From an uncultured Porphyromonadaceae bacterium (GTDB lineage Bacteria > Bacteroidota > Bacteroidia > Bacteroidales > Muribaculaceae): DNA of 64,000 nucleotides. Position numbers and translations under genes: made by a program. Each line of letters opens with the position of its first letter. Position 1 is the first letter of the stretch. Of this stretch, positions 1 to 8,908 are shown in pieces. The stretch covers positions 118,761 to 182,760 of the forward strand of contig CABUWI010000006.1 of NCBI GenBank assembly GCA_902495245.1, written 5' to 3'. The notes under the pieces were generated by a model, which saw nothing but the letters and a program-made list of their open reading frames with translations, was not told where the DNA came from and did no database searches.

Positions 1-2
1 CT

Positions 3-95
3 TTCGGCTTCTTCGCGTTTGACCTCTGGAGCGGCCTCACCCACTATATCAAACTGGCCTACAACCGAATTTTCTTCAATCAATCACATAAATAA
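3..95 (+). CDS. C-terminal fragment of an unidentified protein
   Basis: An open frame enters from the window edge and stops with TAA at 93-95. Its 30 visible residues are rich in aromatic and hydrophobic amino acids (a FAFDLWSGLTHYIKLAY-like tail) and end in NQSHK, which could be a terminal membrane segment. The next start codon is only 8 bases downstream, so this protein is probably the upstream member of the exported-caspase operon. The family cannot be named from so little sequence. Confidence 0.6.
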   Translation, partial: FGFFAFDLWSGLTHYIKLAYNRIFFNQSHK

Positions 96-103
96 GACCA
101 CAC

Positions 104-946
104 ATGACACGCTTTTTATCAACAATCTTATTGCTCATAACCGCAGTCGTCGCCGTCCGCGCCGACTATAGCGTCCGAAGCGTATCGGGCAACGTTTTGA
201 TTCAGAAATCGGGCAAGCAGACCGCCGCCACGACCGGAGCGAAGCTCGGCTCTAACGACGTCTTGATTCTTGAACGCGGCGCAAAACTGGAGATATTCGA
301 CAGCAAAGACTCGCAAATCTACACGGCCGATGCTCCGGGACAATTCACCGTTACCCGCATCATTTTCGACGCCCGCAAAAAGGCGCGCTCAAACTCGAGC
401 GCGGTCCACGGCAAACTGCGCGTTACCAAAGACAATAAGGCCGAAGGCGTGGTCTACATCGAAAAGGGCAAGGTTACACGCTCGCTGGCAATCTACGACC
501 CCGAAGCCCAGAACATTCAGATTGACACCGACCGCCTGAGCCGCCGCCTCTACACCATGCTCCGCAACGATTCGGCCATGTGTGCGGCCTCCGACCCCGG
601 CGCTATCGTGCTCAATCAGCGCATCGACCCTGACGGCCTGGCCTTCATGGTGCAGAATTCGACGGAACACCCCGTCTATTTCAACGTGTTCAAAATCAAT
701 GCCGAAAACGGCTCGGTTACCATCTCGGAGCTCGGTCAGCCCGTTGGCTGCTATGCCATTTTGCCGACTCAGTTCCTTGCCCGCGAACAGGGCGCCGGCC
801 TCAACCCCTCCGAGCTGCACATTCTGATAATGACCGACTTCTATTTCGACATCGACGAACTGCTCGGCAAGCTCAACGCGCTCATCGACTCCAAGCCCGA
901 AATAAACGAGCCTGAAAGCACGCCGCTCTATCTGCTGCCCCTCTGA
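104..946 (+). CDS. secreted FecR-like protein
   Basis: A 280-residue protein starting with a clear signal peptide (cleavage near VRADYS, residues 20-22), so it is exported to the periplasm or beyond. Residues about 23-75 (VSGNVLIQKSGK, then GAKLGSNDVLILERGAKLEI) have the short beta-strand pattern of FecR-type domains. The rest shows no motif I recognise. It lacks the anti-sigma helix and transmembrane segment of real FecR regulators and no sigma factor gene is nearby, so a structural or sensory role is likelier than sigma regulation. It leads a run of exported proteins that includes a caspase; the next gene is 67 bases downstream. The FecR assignment is tentative. Confidence 0.6.
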   Translation: MTRFLSTILLLITAVVAVRADYSVRSVSGNVLIQKSGKQTAATTGAKLGSNDVLILERGAKLEIFDSKDSQIYTADAPGQFTVTRIIFDARKKARSNSSAVHGKLRVTKDNKAEGVVYIEKGKVTRSLAIYDPEAQNIQIDTDRLSRRLYTMLRNDSAMCAASDPGAIVLNQRIDPDGLAFMVQNSTEHPVYFNVFKINAENGSVTISELGQPVGCYAILPTQFLAREQGAGLNPSELHILIMTDFYFDIDELLGKLNALIDSKPEINEPESTPLYLLPL

Positions 947-1013
947 GGCCGGCCCTCCCTACCCCCCTCGCGAACAAACTATTAAACCGTTATCACATTC
1001 ATTTTTTCTTTCA

Positions 1014-3116
1014 ATGAAAACACTGCTTATCCGTGCTATTATTCCGCTGTGTGCCGTTTTGGGCACAGTGCAGACAGTCATGGGTCAGGACGAGACCTCG
1101 CCGCTCCCCGCAACCGCCCAAAGCCCTGACTATCATTTCAAGCTGACAACCAATCCGACGGGTCTGACTCGCTTTTTCTACGCAATCTACCCCAACGACC
1201 AACGCTCAATCCTGAACACTCGCGGCACGCGCATCGCCGAGTTCAACGCCGACATCGAATCGGTGGTCGTGAACCCCTCCGGACTTAACTTCACCGTCAT
1301 CACCTCGGGCAAGAAAGGCACCGCCTACGTTGCCAGCACCTACGAACAAGACGAAATCAAATTCAAGTTCAACCGCAAGAAGTTCGGCCAGCCCCGCTCG
1401 GCCGCCTATACGCCCGACGCCCTGAACCTGCTCATCGCCACCGACACCACCCTCTACGTTCTCGACGCTCGCAAGTTCAAGCCCAAAGGCACGATGAAGC
1501 TCAACCACCCCGCCCGCCTCATGAAGCTGAGCGGCAACGCCTACCATCTGGCCACGGCCAACGAGGGCGAAGTTACCGTCTACAACTACGAAGACAAAAC
1601 CGTGCGCCACCACTGGAACTTCGAGTCGCCAGTAACCGACCTGCAGTTCTCGCCCGACGACACCGAACTCGCAATCACCTGCGGCGACGGCTCGGTCAAC
1701 ATTTACGACACCCGCTCTTTCACAATCAAGAACTCGCTTGAAAACGTGGGCGACGCCCTTTCGTCGTCCTACAACCCCGACGGCAAATACATGGCCGTGG
1801 CCCAGTCGCCCCACAGCATTGTCGTGGTCAACCTGCTTGAGCCCGAAACCGACCGCGAGGCAATCAGCGTGCCGGCCGGCAATGTCCGCGAAGTCGTCTT
1901 CCTGCCCAACGTCAAGAAGGAGACCCTTCTGGCCTACACCACACAGCGCGCCGTCGATATCCGCAACATGAAAGACCTCGCGCCCTACTATTCGAAGCTG
2001 GTCGACGACGAAGTGAACCGCCGACTCAACGAATGGCTGAAAATGATGCCCGACGAGACGCTTGAGGAGTATCAGGCCCGTGTCAACGACGAGAGCCGCG
2101 CGCGCCAGCGCCGAATGCTTGAAGACGAAATCGCAACCGGTTTCGCCCCCGACATGCTCACGATGGCCGAAATCACCCTCGGTCAGTATGACAAACGCCA
2201 CGAACTGCTCGAGGTGAACTTCAACAACATGCCGTCAATCTACCTGCCCGTCAGCAACGAAGACATCGAGGCATTCCACAGTGCCGGCGACCTTCAGTTC
2301 ACCAACGCGAAATATACCGTCGGCAACAACGACCGCTTCGAACTCATCTATGCCGAAGTCGTCAACTCGGCCGACGGCAAGACATATATCTACAACAACA
2401 TTGACCGCGTGGCGCTCAACTTCATGGCCAACGAGCCCGAAGAGGAAGTGTCGATCGAGCTTATCAAACAGCAGCAGATGGAAGAAATCAAGCTGCGCGA
2501 GCTCCAGCAGCAGATTGTCGAAGAGGCAAAGAGCCGCAACGTCATCTCAGACCACACCGGCATCACGGTCAACACTGAGGTCGTGCCCGACTACGATGCC
2601 AACGGCAACCGCATTCTCAACTACAAGGTAAACTACACCTACGAGGTTGAACCCGAATTCACCGCCCGCGAAGACTTCGGCCCCGGCAAATATCACATCA
2701 ACGAATCGGGCGCCGCCCAGTCAATGCTCGAAATCGTGCGCAAGTCGATTGACGGCGAACTGGCGCGCTATGTCAAAGAGGGCAAGAAGGTCAACGTGCG
2801 CATTTCGGGCACCGCCGACTCAAGCCCCATCGTGGGCCGCATCATCTACGACGGCAGCTACGGCACGTTTGAAGACGAGCCCGCCTACAACAACGGCGAA
2901 CTCACAACCATCACCGTCATGCCCAAAGGCCGCATCACCGAGAACAAGCAGCTCGCCTTCCTGCGCGCCCAGGGTGTGAAGCAATATCTCGAAGAGAATA
3001 TCAAAGAACTGCAGCAAATGAAATCGAACTACCGCATTGACATCAATGTGGCCGAAGGCAAGGGCAGCCAGTTCCGCCGCATCACGACGGAGCTCACGTT
3101 TGTCGACGCTTTCTAA
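1014..3116 (+). CDS. exported WD40-like propeller protein with OmpA-like C-terminus
   Basis: A 700-residue protein with a signal peptide ending near VMGQDE. Residues about 40-320 are WD40/YVTN-like propeller repeats (for example LQFSPDDTELAITCGDGSVN and SSSYNPDGKYMAVAQS). Residues about 334-463 form a module that also occurs in the caspase encoded next, anchored by a YQxRVN motif (Tyr353) and ending in a GKTYIYNN strand. A Gln/Glu-rich coiled coil follows (about 480-505). The last 150 residues, with FLRAQGVKQYLEENI and INVAEGKGSQFRRI, resemble the OmpA-like peptidoglycan-binding fold. It ends 17 bases before the caspase gene. It is probably a periplasmic scaffold for the caspase; that role is inference. 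Confidence 0.75.
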   Translation: MKTLLIRAIIPLCAVLGTVQTVMGQDETSPLPATAQSPDYHFKLTTNPTGLTRFFYAIYPNDQRSILNTRGTRIAEFNADIESVVVNPSGLNFTVITSGKKGTAYVASTYEQDEIKFKFNRKKFGQPRSAAYTPDALNLLIATDTTLYVLDARKFKPKGTMKLNHPARLMKLSGNAYHLATANEGEVTVYNYEDKTVRHHWNFESPVTDLQFSPDDTELAITCGDGSVNIYDTRSFTIKNSLENVGDALSSSYNPDGKYMAVAQSPHSIVVVNLLEPETDREAISVPAGNVREVVFLPNVKKETLLAYTTQRAVDIRNMKDLAPYYSKLVDDEVNRRLNEWLKMMPDETLEEYQARVNDESRARQRRMLEDEIATGFAPDMLTMAEITLGQYDKRHELLEVNFNNMPSIYLPVSNEDIEAFHSAGDLQFTNAKYTVGNNDRFELIYAEVVNSADGKTYIYNNIDRVALNFMANEPEEEVSIELIKQQQMEEIKLRELQQQIVEEAKSRNVISDHTGITVNTEVVPDYDANGNRILNYKVNYTYEVEPEFTAREDFGPGKYHINESGAAQSMLEIVRKSIDGELARYVKEGKKVNVRISGTADSSPIVGRIIYDGSYGTFEDEPAYNNGELTTITVMPKGRITENKQLAFLRAQGVKQYLEENIKELQQMKSNYRIDINVAEGKGSQFRRITTELTFVDAF

Positions 3117-3133
3117 TTATTCGTCATAAGCCA

Positions 3134-5785
3134 ATGAAGTCCTCACATCTACTGACAATTGCAACCTTCAGCGTCATGGCCGCCGGCACGGCCATGGCGC
3201 TTTCATCGCACCTCGACCCCCTGCCCGGAGCCGACGCCCCCGAAATGCCGGAACTGACCTCCGGCATGCTGACCGGCGAAGGCGCCGAAGCCGCCGAAGA
3301 TTCGGCTGTAGTCCTGTCGCCCGACTCGCTCGCCACTCTGGCCGGCGAGGCGTTCAAGGCCTACCGCGTCAGCAAATTCGACGGCGAGGAAGACGCCGTG
3401 CTCTATCCGCGCCTCTACGACCTCTACGAACAGGCTCTCGCCGCATTCGACGCTCAGCCGAACGCCACCCGCGGCTTCATGCAGTGTCGCGACATTCTCA
3501 AGCAAATCGACGACGAACTGCTGCGTGGCGCCTTCTTTTACTCGTCAAACAACCGCCGCGAAGAGCTCAACAAGTTTGCGCGCGCATATCTCGACATTCA
3601 GCAGCTGCCCCGCATGGAGGGCGAACGCTGGAAGCGCGACGAGCAGGTTTATCCCTTCATCTGCTACATCGCCGCCTCGTCGGCCTATAACGCCTCCGAG
3701 TGGGACAAGGCCATCGACTATTTCAAACTCTTCCTTTCGACCGGCGCGTCCGACCGCCGCGAGCAGGTCTACCAGTTCATGGGCCGCGCATGCCTCAGCG
3801 CCCGCAACTATCCGCTGGCAATCACCGTGATGCAGGAGGCCATGAAAGCCTATCCGCAAAACGAGATGTTGCCCATGATTGGCATTCAGGCATGCGTTGA
3901 CGGCGGCCACGGCCAGTTCCTGCAGGATTTCCTGACCCGGGCGCTCGAGCTCAAGCCCACCGACGTGCAGCTCATGACCCTTCAGGGTCAGCTCTATGAA
4001 GACCGCAACGACTATCGCGCTGCCATTGCCCTCTTCAACGACCTTGACCGTCTGAAGCCCAACTCGATGAGCATCACCAAGCATCTGGGCACGAACTACT
4101 ATAACATGGCCGTCAGCGCCTTCAACAACGCAATCAACGAGCCTAACGAAAAAGAGGCCAAACGCCTGCGCCGCCAGGCTCGCAACTATTTCGACGCCGC
4201 CGCCCTGAAGTTCCGCGCTATTCTCGAGTCGGACCCGACGGCCACAAAGTATATGCGCTCGCTCGGCGTCTGCTACCTCTGTCTTGAAGACAAGTCTTCG
4301 TTCTCTGAAATCAACGACAAACTCACGGCTATGGGCGAAGACCCGCTGGCCGACGTGTTCATGCCCCCGATGATGACCTATTCCGACTCGGGCAACAAGA
4401 ACTTCGCCACTTCCTCGCTCGCCGACGACGGCAACGGCCTCGACGCGCCCTCCTATCGCGACTTCGCCACCCGTTACATCACCGAACGTCTCGACAAGTG
4501 GTCGAAACGCGGCGAGTTCGAACCGACCGACAAATATCAGCAGCGAGTCAACGAAACGACTCTCGCCGCCGAGGGCAAACGCCTGCAGCGAAGCGCCGCC
4601 GAGGAATATCTGAACCGCTACGGCGGCAATCTGCGCCTCGACGGACTGAAACTGATGCCCTACGACGCCACCAACGAAGTGTTCAAGATTGAATCGAGCT
4701 ATGGCCCCATCATTCTGCCCGTGCCGCTGAAAAACGGCGAGGCCGAAAACTTCAAGGCCACGTTTGCCGGCGTGAACATTCGCACTCCCCGCTACTTCAT
4801 CGACGAAGAGGGCGTGAAAGTGGCCTCGGTTACTTTCGTAACTCCCGGCGGACGCAGCTACACCTACGACAACAGCAAGGCCCTGGCCTATAACGACGTG
4901 CCCGACATCGACATCGACTACAACTCGATTCTGCGCAATCCGGCCAAAAAGCAGACGCAGTCGTCAGGAAGCGAAACCGTTACTATACGCCACAAAAGCG
5001 ACGTCGACAAGGACATTCCGCAAAACCGCAATAAAGACGCCAACCGCCTGGCGCTCATCATTGCCAACGAACACTACCACGCAACGGCCGACGTGGCCTC
5101 CGCAATCAACGACGGCGAGGCTATGGCCGAATACTGCAAACTGACGCTCGGCATTCCCGACAACAACGTCGAGCTGCTGACCGACGCCACCCTGGGCCGC
5201 ACACTCGGCGCAATCATCTCGCTCAAGGACAAGGTGAACGCACTCGGCGGCGAGGCAGACGTGCTGGTCTACTACGCCGGCCACGGCCTACCCGACGAGC
5301 GCACCAAAGACGCCTACATTCTCCCCGTCGACGGCACCCCGACCTCTAACGCCACCTGCCTGTCGCTGGGCAAGCTTTACGACGAGCTCTCAAACATGAA
5401 GGCAAAAACCGTTACCGTTCTGCTCGACGCCTGCTTCAGCGGTGCGCAGCGAAAGGGCGGCGGCGAAATGATCAGCGACGCCCGCTCGGTTGTCATCAAA
5501 CCGAAAGAATCAGCGCCCAAGGGCAACATGCTGGTGCTCAGCGCTGCCTCGGGCAACGAAACGGCTCTGCCCTATGCCGAGAAGAACCACGGCCTCTTCA
5601 CATACTACATTCTGAAACACCTCCAGGCCACCAAGGGCAACACAACGCTCAAGGAGCTGAGCGACTATGTTATCTCTAACGTGAAGAAGCAGAGCGTGTT
5701 CATCAATTCCAAACTCCAGACACCCACCGTTACCACCTCGGGCAACATGGGCGAACTCTGGCAAACCCGCAAGCTGAAGCCATGA
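3134..5785 (+). CDS. exported TPR-caspase (peptidase C14 family)
   Basis: An 883-residue protein with an N-terminal signal peptide (cleavage near AMALSS). TPR-like helical repeats span about residues 95-400. Residues about 448-582 form a module shared with the upstream propeller protein (YQQRVN, Tyr468). The C-terminal caspase p20-like domain (about 650-860) has both catalytic residues: His717 in VYYAGHG and Cys767 in LLDACFSG. Bacterial caspase homologues cleave after basic or acidic residues and are usually cytoplasmic, so the signal peptide is notable. The stop overlaps the next start (ATGA), which implies translational coupling to the DUF4384-like gene. No inhibitory prosequence is recognisable; the TPRs and shared module may regulate it. 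Confidence 0.9.
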   Translation: MKSSHLLTIATFSVMAAGTAMALSSHLDPLPGADAPEMPELTSGMLTGEGAEAAEDSAVVLSPDSLATLAGEAFKAYRVSKFDGEEDAVLYPRLYDLYEQALAAFDAQPNATRGFMQCRDILKQIDDELLRGAFFYSSNNRREELNKFARAYLDIQQLPRMEGERWKRDEQVYPFICYIAASSAYNASEWDKAIDYFKLFLSTGASDRREQVYQFMGRACLSARNYPLAITVMQEAMKAYPQNEMLPMIGIQACVDGGHGQFLQDFLTRALELKPTDVQLMTLQGQLYEDRNDYRAAIALFNDLDRLKPNSMSITKHLGTNYYNMAVSAFNNAINEPNEKEAKRLRRQARNYFDAAALKFRAILESDPTATKYMRSLGVCYLCLEDKSSFSEINDKLTAMGEDPLADVFMPPMMTYSDSGNKNFATSSLADDGNGLDAPSYRDFATRYITERLDKWSKRGEFEPTDKYQQRVNETTLAAEGKRLQRSAAEEYLNRYGGNLRLDGLKLMPYDATNEVFKIESSYGPIILPVPLKNGEAENFKATFAGVNIRTPRYFIDEEGVKVASVTFVTPGGRSYTYDNSKALAYNDVPDIDIDYNSILRNPAKKQTQSSGSETVTIRHKSDVDKDIPQNRNKDANRLALIIANEHYHATADVASAINDGEAMAEYCKLTLGIPDNNVELLTDATLGRTLGAIISLKDKVNALGGEADVLVYYAGHGLPDERTKDAYILPVDGTPTSNATCLSLGKLYDELSNMKAKTVTVLLDACFSGAQRKGGGEMISDARSVVIKPKESAPKGNMLVLSAASGNETALPYAEKNHGLFTYYILKHLQATKGNTTLKELSDYVISNVKKQSVFINSKLQTPTVTTSGNMGELWQTRKLKP

Positions 5786-6666
5786 CCCGCCGACACAAAC
5801 TGATTGCGCTCGTTGCCGCCGGCCTCCTGTCGGCCGCCGCCCCGCTCACGACTGCCGCCAAAGGCGTGCAGACACTGACGGGCGAGGCCACATACTATGG
5901 CGACGCGACCGACTCGCCCGCCGAGGCCAAGCGCAAGGCCCTTGACCTGGCCCGAATCAACGCCCTGGCCCGCGAGTTCGGCACCGTGCTCAGCCAGACA
6001 ACGGTGAGCCGCGACGTGGCCGACAACGGCGCCGAGCGGCAGTTCTTCTCCTCGCTGTCCGCCTCCGAGGTCAAGGGCGAATGGATTGCCGACGAGGGCG
6101 AGCCGAAGTTCACCATCGAGCTTGACTCTGACGGCCACTACGTGGTTCATTGCCGCGTAACCATCAAGGCGAAAGAACTTTCAAACAAAGCCGCCGACTT
6201 CCACGCCACCGTTCTGCGCAACGGACTCACCGACAAACACGCCTCGACCGAGTTCAAGACGGGCGACGAGATGTTTCTGAGCTTCCGCTCGCCGGCCGAC
6301 GGCTACGTGGCCGCCTATCTCGTGGCGGGCGACGACGTACTGACCCTGCTCCCCTACACATCGTCGGCCTCGGGCAAATGTCCCGTGCGCCACGACCGCG
6401 ACTACATCTTCTTTTCCGCGCCCGACGGCGACAAAGAGTTCGGCACGGTTGACGAATATCTGATGCAGACCGACGGCGCTTTCGAGCACGACCGCCTCTA
6501 CGTCCTCTTCTCGCCCAACGAGTTCTCGAAAGCGCTCGACCGCGCAAACGGCGACTCCATGCCGCGCGTGCAGCCCTACGAAGACTTCGTCAGGTGGATT
6601 GCCAAACTGCGCCGCGCCGACGACGAGATGGGCATGAAAGTTTTCAACCTGACAATAAGCCAATAA
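5782..6666 (+). CDS. exported DUF4384-like protein
   Basis: A 294-residue protein with a signal peptide ending around TTAAKG. The N-terminal half (about 30-135) resembles LPP20/FlgT-like alpha-beta domains (AEAKRKALDLARINALAREF, then a HCRVTIKAK strand). The second half (about 155-255) has the DUF4384 pattern: FRSPADGYVAAYLV, then LLPY and FSPNEFSKAL. DUF4384 is known to occur fused to or beside bacterial caspases and kinases. Its ATGA overlap with the caspase stop supports a joint function, perhaps as a partner or sensor. Molecular activity is unknown. Confidence 0.75.
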   Translation: MTRRHKLIALVAAGLLSAAAPLTTAAKGVQTLTGEATYYGDATDSPAEAKRKALDLARINALAREFGTVLSQTTVSRDVADNGAERQFFSSLSASEVKGEWIADEGEPKFTIELDSDGHYVVHCRVTIKAKELSNKAADFHATVLRNGLTDKHASTEFKTGDEMFLSFRSPADGYVAAYLVAGDDVLTLLPYTSSASGKCPVRHDRDYIFFSAPDGDKEFGTVDEYLMQTDGAFEHDRLYVLFSPNEFSKALDRANGDSMPRVQPYEDFVRWIAKLRRADDEMGMKVFNLTISQ

Positions 6667-6670
6667 ACAC

Positions 6671-6710
6671 CAATTAGTCCATTTAGTCCAATTAGTCCAA
6701 TTAGTCCAAT
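6671..6710. repeat. 9-bp tandem repeat, about 4.4 copies
   Basis: Four complete units of CAATTAGTC (the second reads CATTTAGTC) plus a partial CAAT lie in the 60-base spacer just after the DUF4384-like gene and directly before the AAAATTTTTT that precedes the next start codon. It could be a slippage-prone spacer that tunes expression of the downstream gene. Confidence 0.9.
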
Positions 6711-6726
6711 AAAATTTTTTAAGATT

Positions 6727-7368
6727 ATGAAAAAATTAGTCATGATGATGGCCGCACTCTGGCTCGCATTCGGAGCCATGGCCGCTGCACCCGAGCTCAC
6801 CAAACAACAGCAGAAGCTCGTGAACAAAGAGGTCAAAGCAAAGATGAAAGACTACAAGAAAGAAGGCTGGAAAGTATTCGGCAGCACACGCACCCTCGAG
6901 GGCATGCTGACGCGCCACCTCAGCGAACTCGAAGCCGCAGGCGACGACGCCTTTGAAATCGTGGGCTACGCCAATAACTTCAAGAGCAAGAGCGTAGGCC
7001 ACCAGCAGGCCGTCAACAACGCCTGCATCACCTACGCAGGTCAGGCCGGTTCGTCGCTGCGCGGCAACATCACCACCGACATCAAGGCCAACGGCTCGGA
7101 CGAGGCCGACGAGTTCGAACACTTCTATGCCGCCTACCAGCGCCTCGTAGAGCGCGAAATCAAAGACGAGATGAAAGAGAGCATCGCCCTGATTCGCGAC
7201 ATGGGCAACGGCGCATATGAAATGCAGGTCTACTTCATCGTCGGCCAGGATTCGGCCGCAAAGGCTCGCCAGCGCGCCGCCGAGGCTGCCATGAAAGACA
7301 GCGAAATCGCCCAGAAGCACTCTGCCACCATCTCCGACTACGTGCGCAAGGCGTTTGACCGTCAGTAA
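6727..7368 (+). CDS. exported LPP20-like small protein
   Basis: A 213-residue protein with a signal peptide (cleavage near AMAAAP). The mature part is charged and helical, with KVFGSTRTLEGMLTRHL, then an alternating alpha-beta region (NNACITYAGQAGSSLRG) and a C-terminal AEAAMKDSEIAQKHS helix. The alpha-beta section resembles the N-terminal half of the preceding DUF4384-like protein, so both may share an LPP20-type fold. It lies between that gene and the transglutaminase-like gene (21-base gap). No catalytic motif is visible. Confidence 0.65.
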   Translation: MKKLVMMMAALWLAFGAMAAAPELTKQQQKLVNKEVKAKMKDYKKEGWKVFGSTRTLEGMLTRHLSELEAAGDDAFEIVGYANNFKSKSVGHQQAVNNACITYAGQAGSSLRGNITTDIKANGSDEADEFEHFYAAYQRLVEREIKDEMKESIALIRDMGNGAYEMQVYFIVGQDSAAKARQRAAEAAMKDSEIAQKHSATISDYVRKAFDRQ

Positions 7369-7389
7369 TTTCCACTCCCCCGAAACCCT

Positions 7390-8838
7390 ATGCGATACGT
7401 TCCGGCTTTCATTCTTCTGTCATTGGTCGGCCTGACGGCATCGGCCCAGAGCGCCGTCGACGATTTCGAGAAGTTCCGCAGCGAGGTCATGGGCAGCTAT
7501 GCCGGCTTCCGCAACGACATTCTCAGCGACTACGCCAAATTTCTTGACGGCATCTGGGAGGAACACGAGCGCTTTGCAGGCGAGAGCCGCAATGCGCGCC
7601 CCAAGCCCAAAGAGGCACCCGTGGCGCCCGCGCGCGAAACGCCGCCCGCGCCCGCGGCACTGCCCGCGCCCAAGCCTGAAGAACGCAAGCCCGAACCCGC
7701 AGACAATACGCCCGCCCCGCTGCCGGACCTCAAACCGGCAGCCCGCGGGGGCGCGTCGGTCTCGTTCGATTTCTACGGTCTGCCGCTGCAAATCGACGAG
7801 CGCCGACTCATGCTCAACCGCCGCCTGGCCAACGGCTCTGACTTCGCCGCCCAGTGGCGACGACTGCTCAACGACCCCGCCGCGGCCGACATGACCGCAC
7901 GTCTCGCCGACCTGGCCCGCCGACTGGGGCTGAACGACTATCTCACCTTCGAACTGGTGCGCCGCTACGTCAACGGCCGCTATGCCGACTCCCACTCGAC
8001 GACGCGCACCGCCCTTGCCCACTTCCTGCTCACGGCCATGGGCTTCGACGTGCGCCCCGCCCTGTCGGGCGACGACGGCGTACTGCTCGTGCCGGTGAAA
8101 CAGACCGTCTTCGGCCGCCCATACATGGTCATGAACGGCGAAAAATTCTATGTCTTCGCCGACTCTGACAACTTCGCGGCCTCAAACCGCATCTCAACCT
8201 GCAACATTCCGGAAAACACCGAGACCGGCCGCGCCATAGACATGCGCTTCACCCGCCCGCTGAATCTGCCCGAAAAGCCCTACGAGTTCAACATCGAGGC
8301 CAACGGCCTGAAGCTCAGCGGCACCGTCAACGAAAACATCTATCCCCTGCTCTACCGCTATCCGCAGACCGACATGGCCGTCTATGCCACATCGATCATT
8401 GACCCCGCGCTGCGCGCCCGTCTGGTCGAGCAGCTCAAGGCCCAGCTTGACGGCCGCCCCGGACTCGACGCCGTCAACACCCTGCTCGGGTTCACGCAAA
8501 ACGCCTTCGACTATGCCTCCGACGAGGTTTCACACGGCTTTGAAAAGCCCTACTTCATCGAAGAATGGCTCTACTATCCCCAAAACGACTGCGAAGACCG
8601 CGCCGTGTTCTACACCTACATGCTCTGGAACGTGCTCGGCGTCGAAAACCAGCTGCTCACCTACCCCGGCCACGAAAGCTCGTCAGTCAGGCTCGACGAG
8701 CCGCTTAACGGCGACAATTATCAATTCGACGGCCGCACATTCTACATCTCCGACCCGACCTACATCGGCGCCACCACCGGCATGTGCATGCCCGACTTCG
8801 TCTCCGAGTCCCCCGTAATCGAATTCCACTACAAATAA
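7390..8838 (+). CDS. exported transglutaminase-like cysteine protein
   Basis: A 482-residue protein with a signal peptide (cleavage after TASAQ). The N-terminal part has repeated F..FR..-like helices (DFEKFRSEVM, AGFRNDILSDYAKFL). A low-complexity Pro/Ala/Lys linker follows (about 75-115). The C-terminal domain (about 360-470) looks like a transglutaminase-type papain fold with a probable triad: Cys401 in NDCEDRA, His428 in PGHESS and Asp455 in SDPTYIG. Such domains can be proteases or amide-forming enzymes. It is the last gene of the caspase cluster and is followed by a strong terminator. A second cysteine hydrolase beside a caspase suggests a proteolytic pathway; that is inference. Confidence 0.7.
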   Translation: MRYVPAFILLSLVGLTASAQSAVDDFEKFRSEVMGSYAGFRNDILSDYAKFLDGIWEEHERFAGESRNARPKPKEAPVAPARETPPAPAALPAPKPEERKPEPADNTPAPLPDLKPAARGGASVSFDFYGLPLQIDERRLMLNRRLANGSDFAAQWRRLLNDPAAADMTARLADLARRLGLNDYLTFELVRRYVNGRYADSHSTTRTALAHFLLTAMGFDVRPALSGDDGVLLVPVKQTVFGRPYMVMNGEKFYVFADSDNFAASNRISTCNIPENTETGRAIDMRFTRPLNLPEKPYEFNIEANGLKLSGTVNENIYPLLYRYPQTDMAVYATSIIDPALRARLVEQLKAQLDGRPGLDAVNTLLGFTQNAFDYASDEVSHGFEKPYFIEEWLYYPQNDCEDRAVFYTYMLWNVLGVENQLLTYPGHESSSVRLDEPLNGDNYQFDGRTFYISDPTYIGATTGMCMPDFVSESPVIEFHYK

Positions 8839-8848
8839 CGATATTTCA

Positions 8849-8888
8849 TAATCAAGGCGGACGCACTGCTCGTGCGTCCGCCTGATTA
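8849..8888. terminator. intrinsic hairpin between convergent genes
   Basis: A near-perfect stem of 17 base pairs (one bulged A at 8855) with a five-base loop. The upper arm GGCGGACGCAC pairs with GTGCGTCCGCC. It sits between the transglutaminase-like gene (+) and the C10 peptidase gene (-). The GGACGCAC core resembles the palindromes around 43140-43215, so it may belong to that repeat family. Confidence 0.75.
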
Positions 8889-8908
8889 TTTATTCAACAC
8901 CCCGGGGG

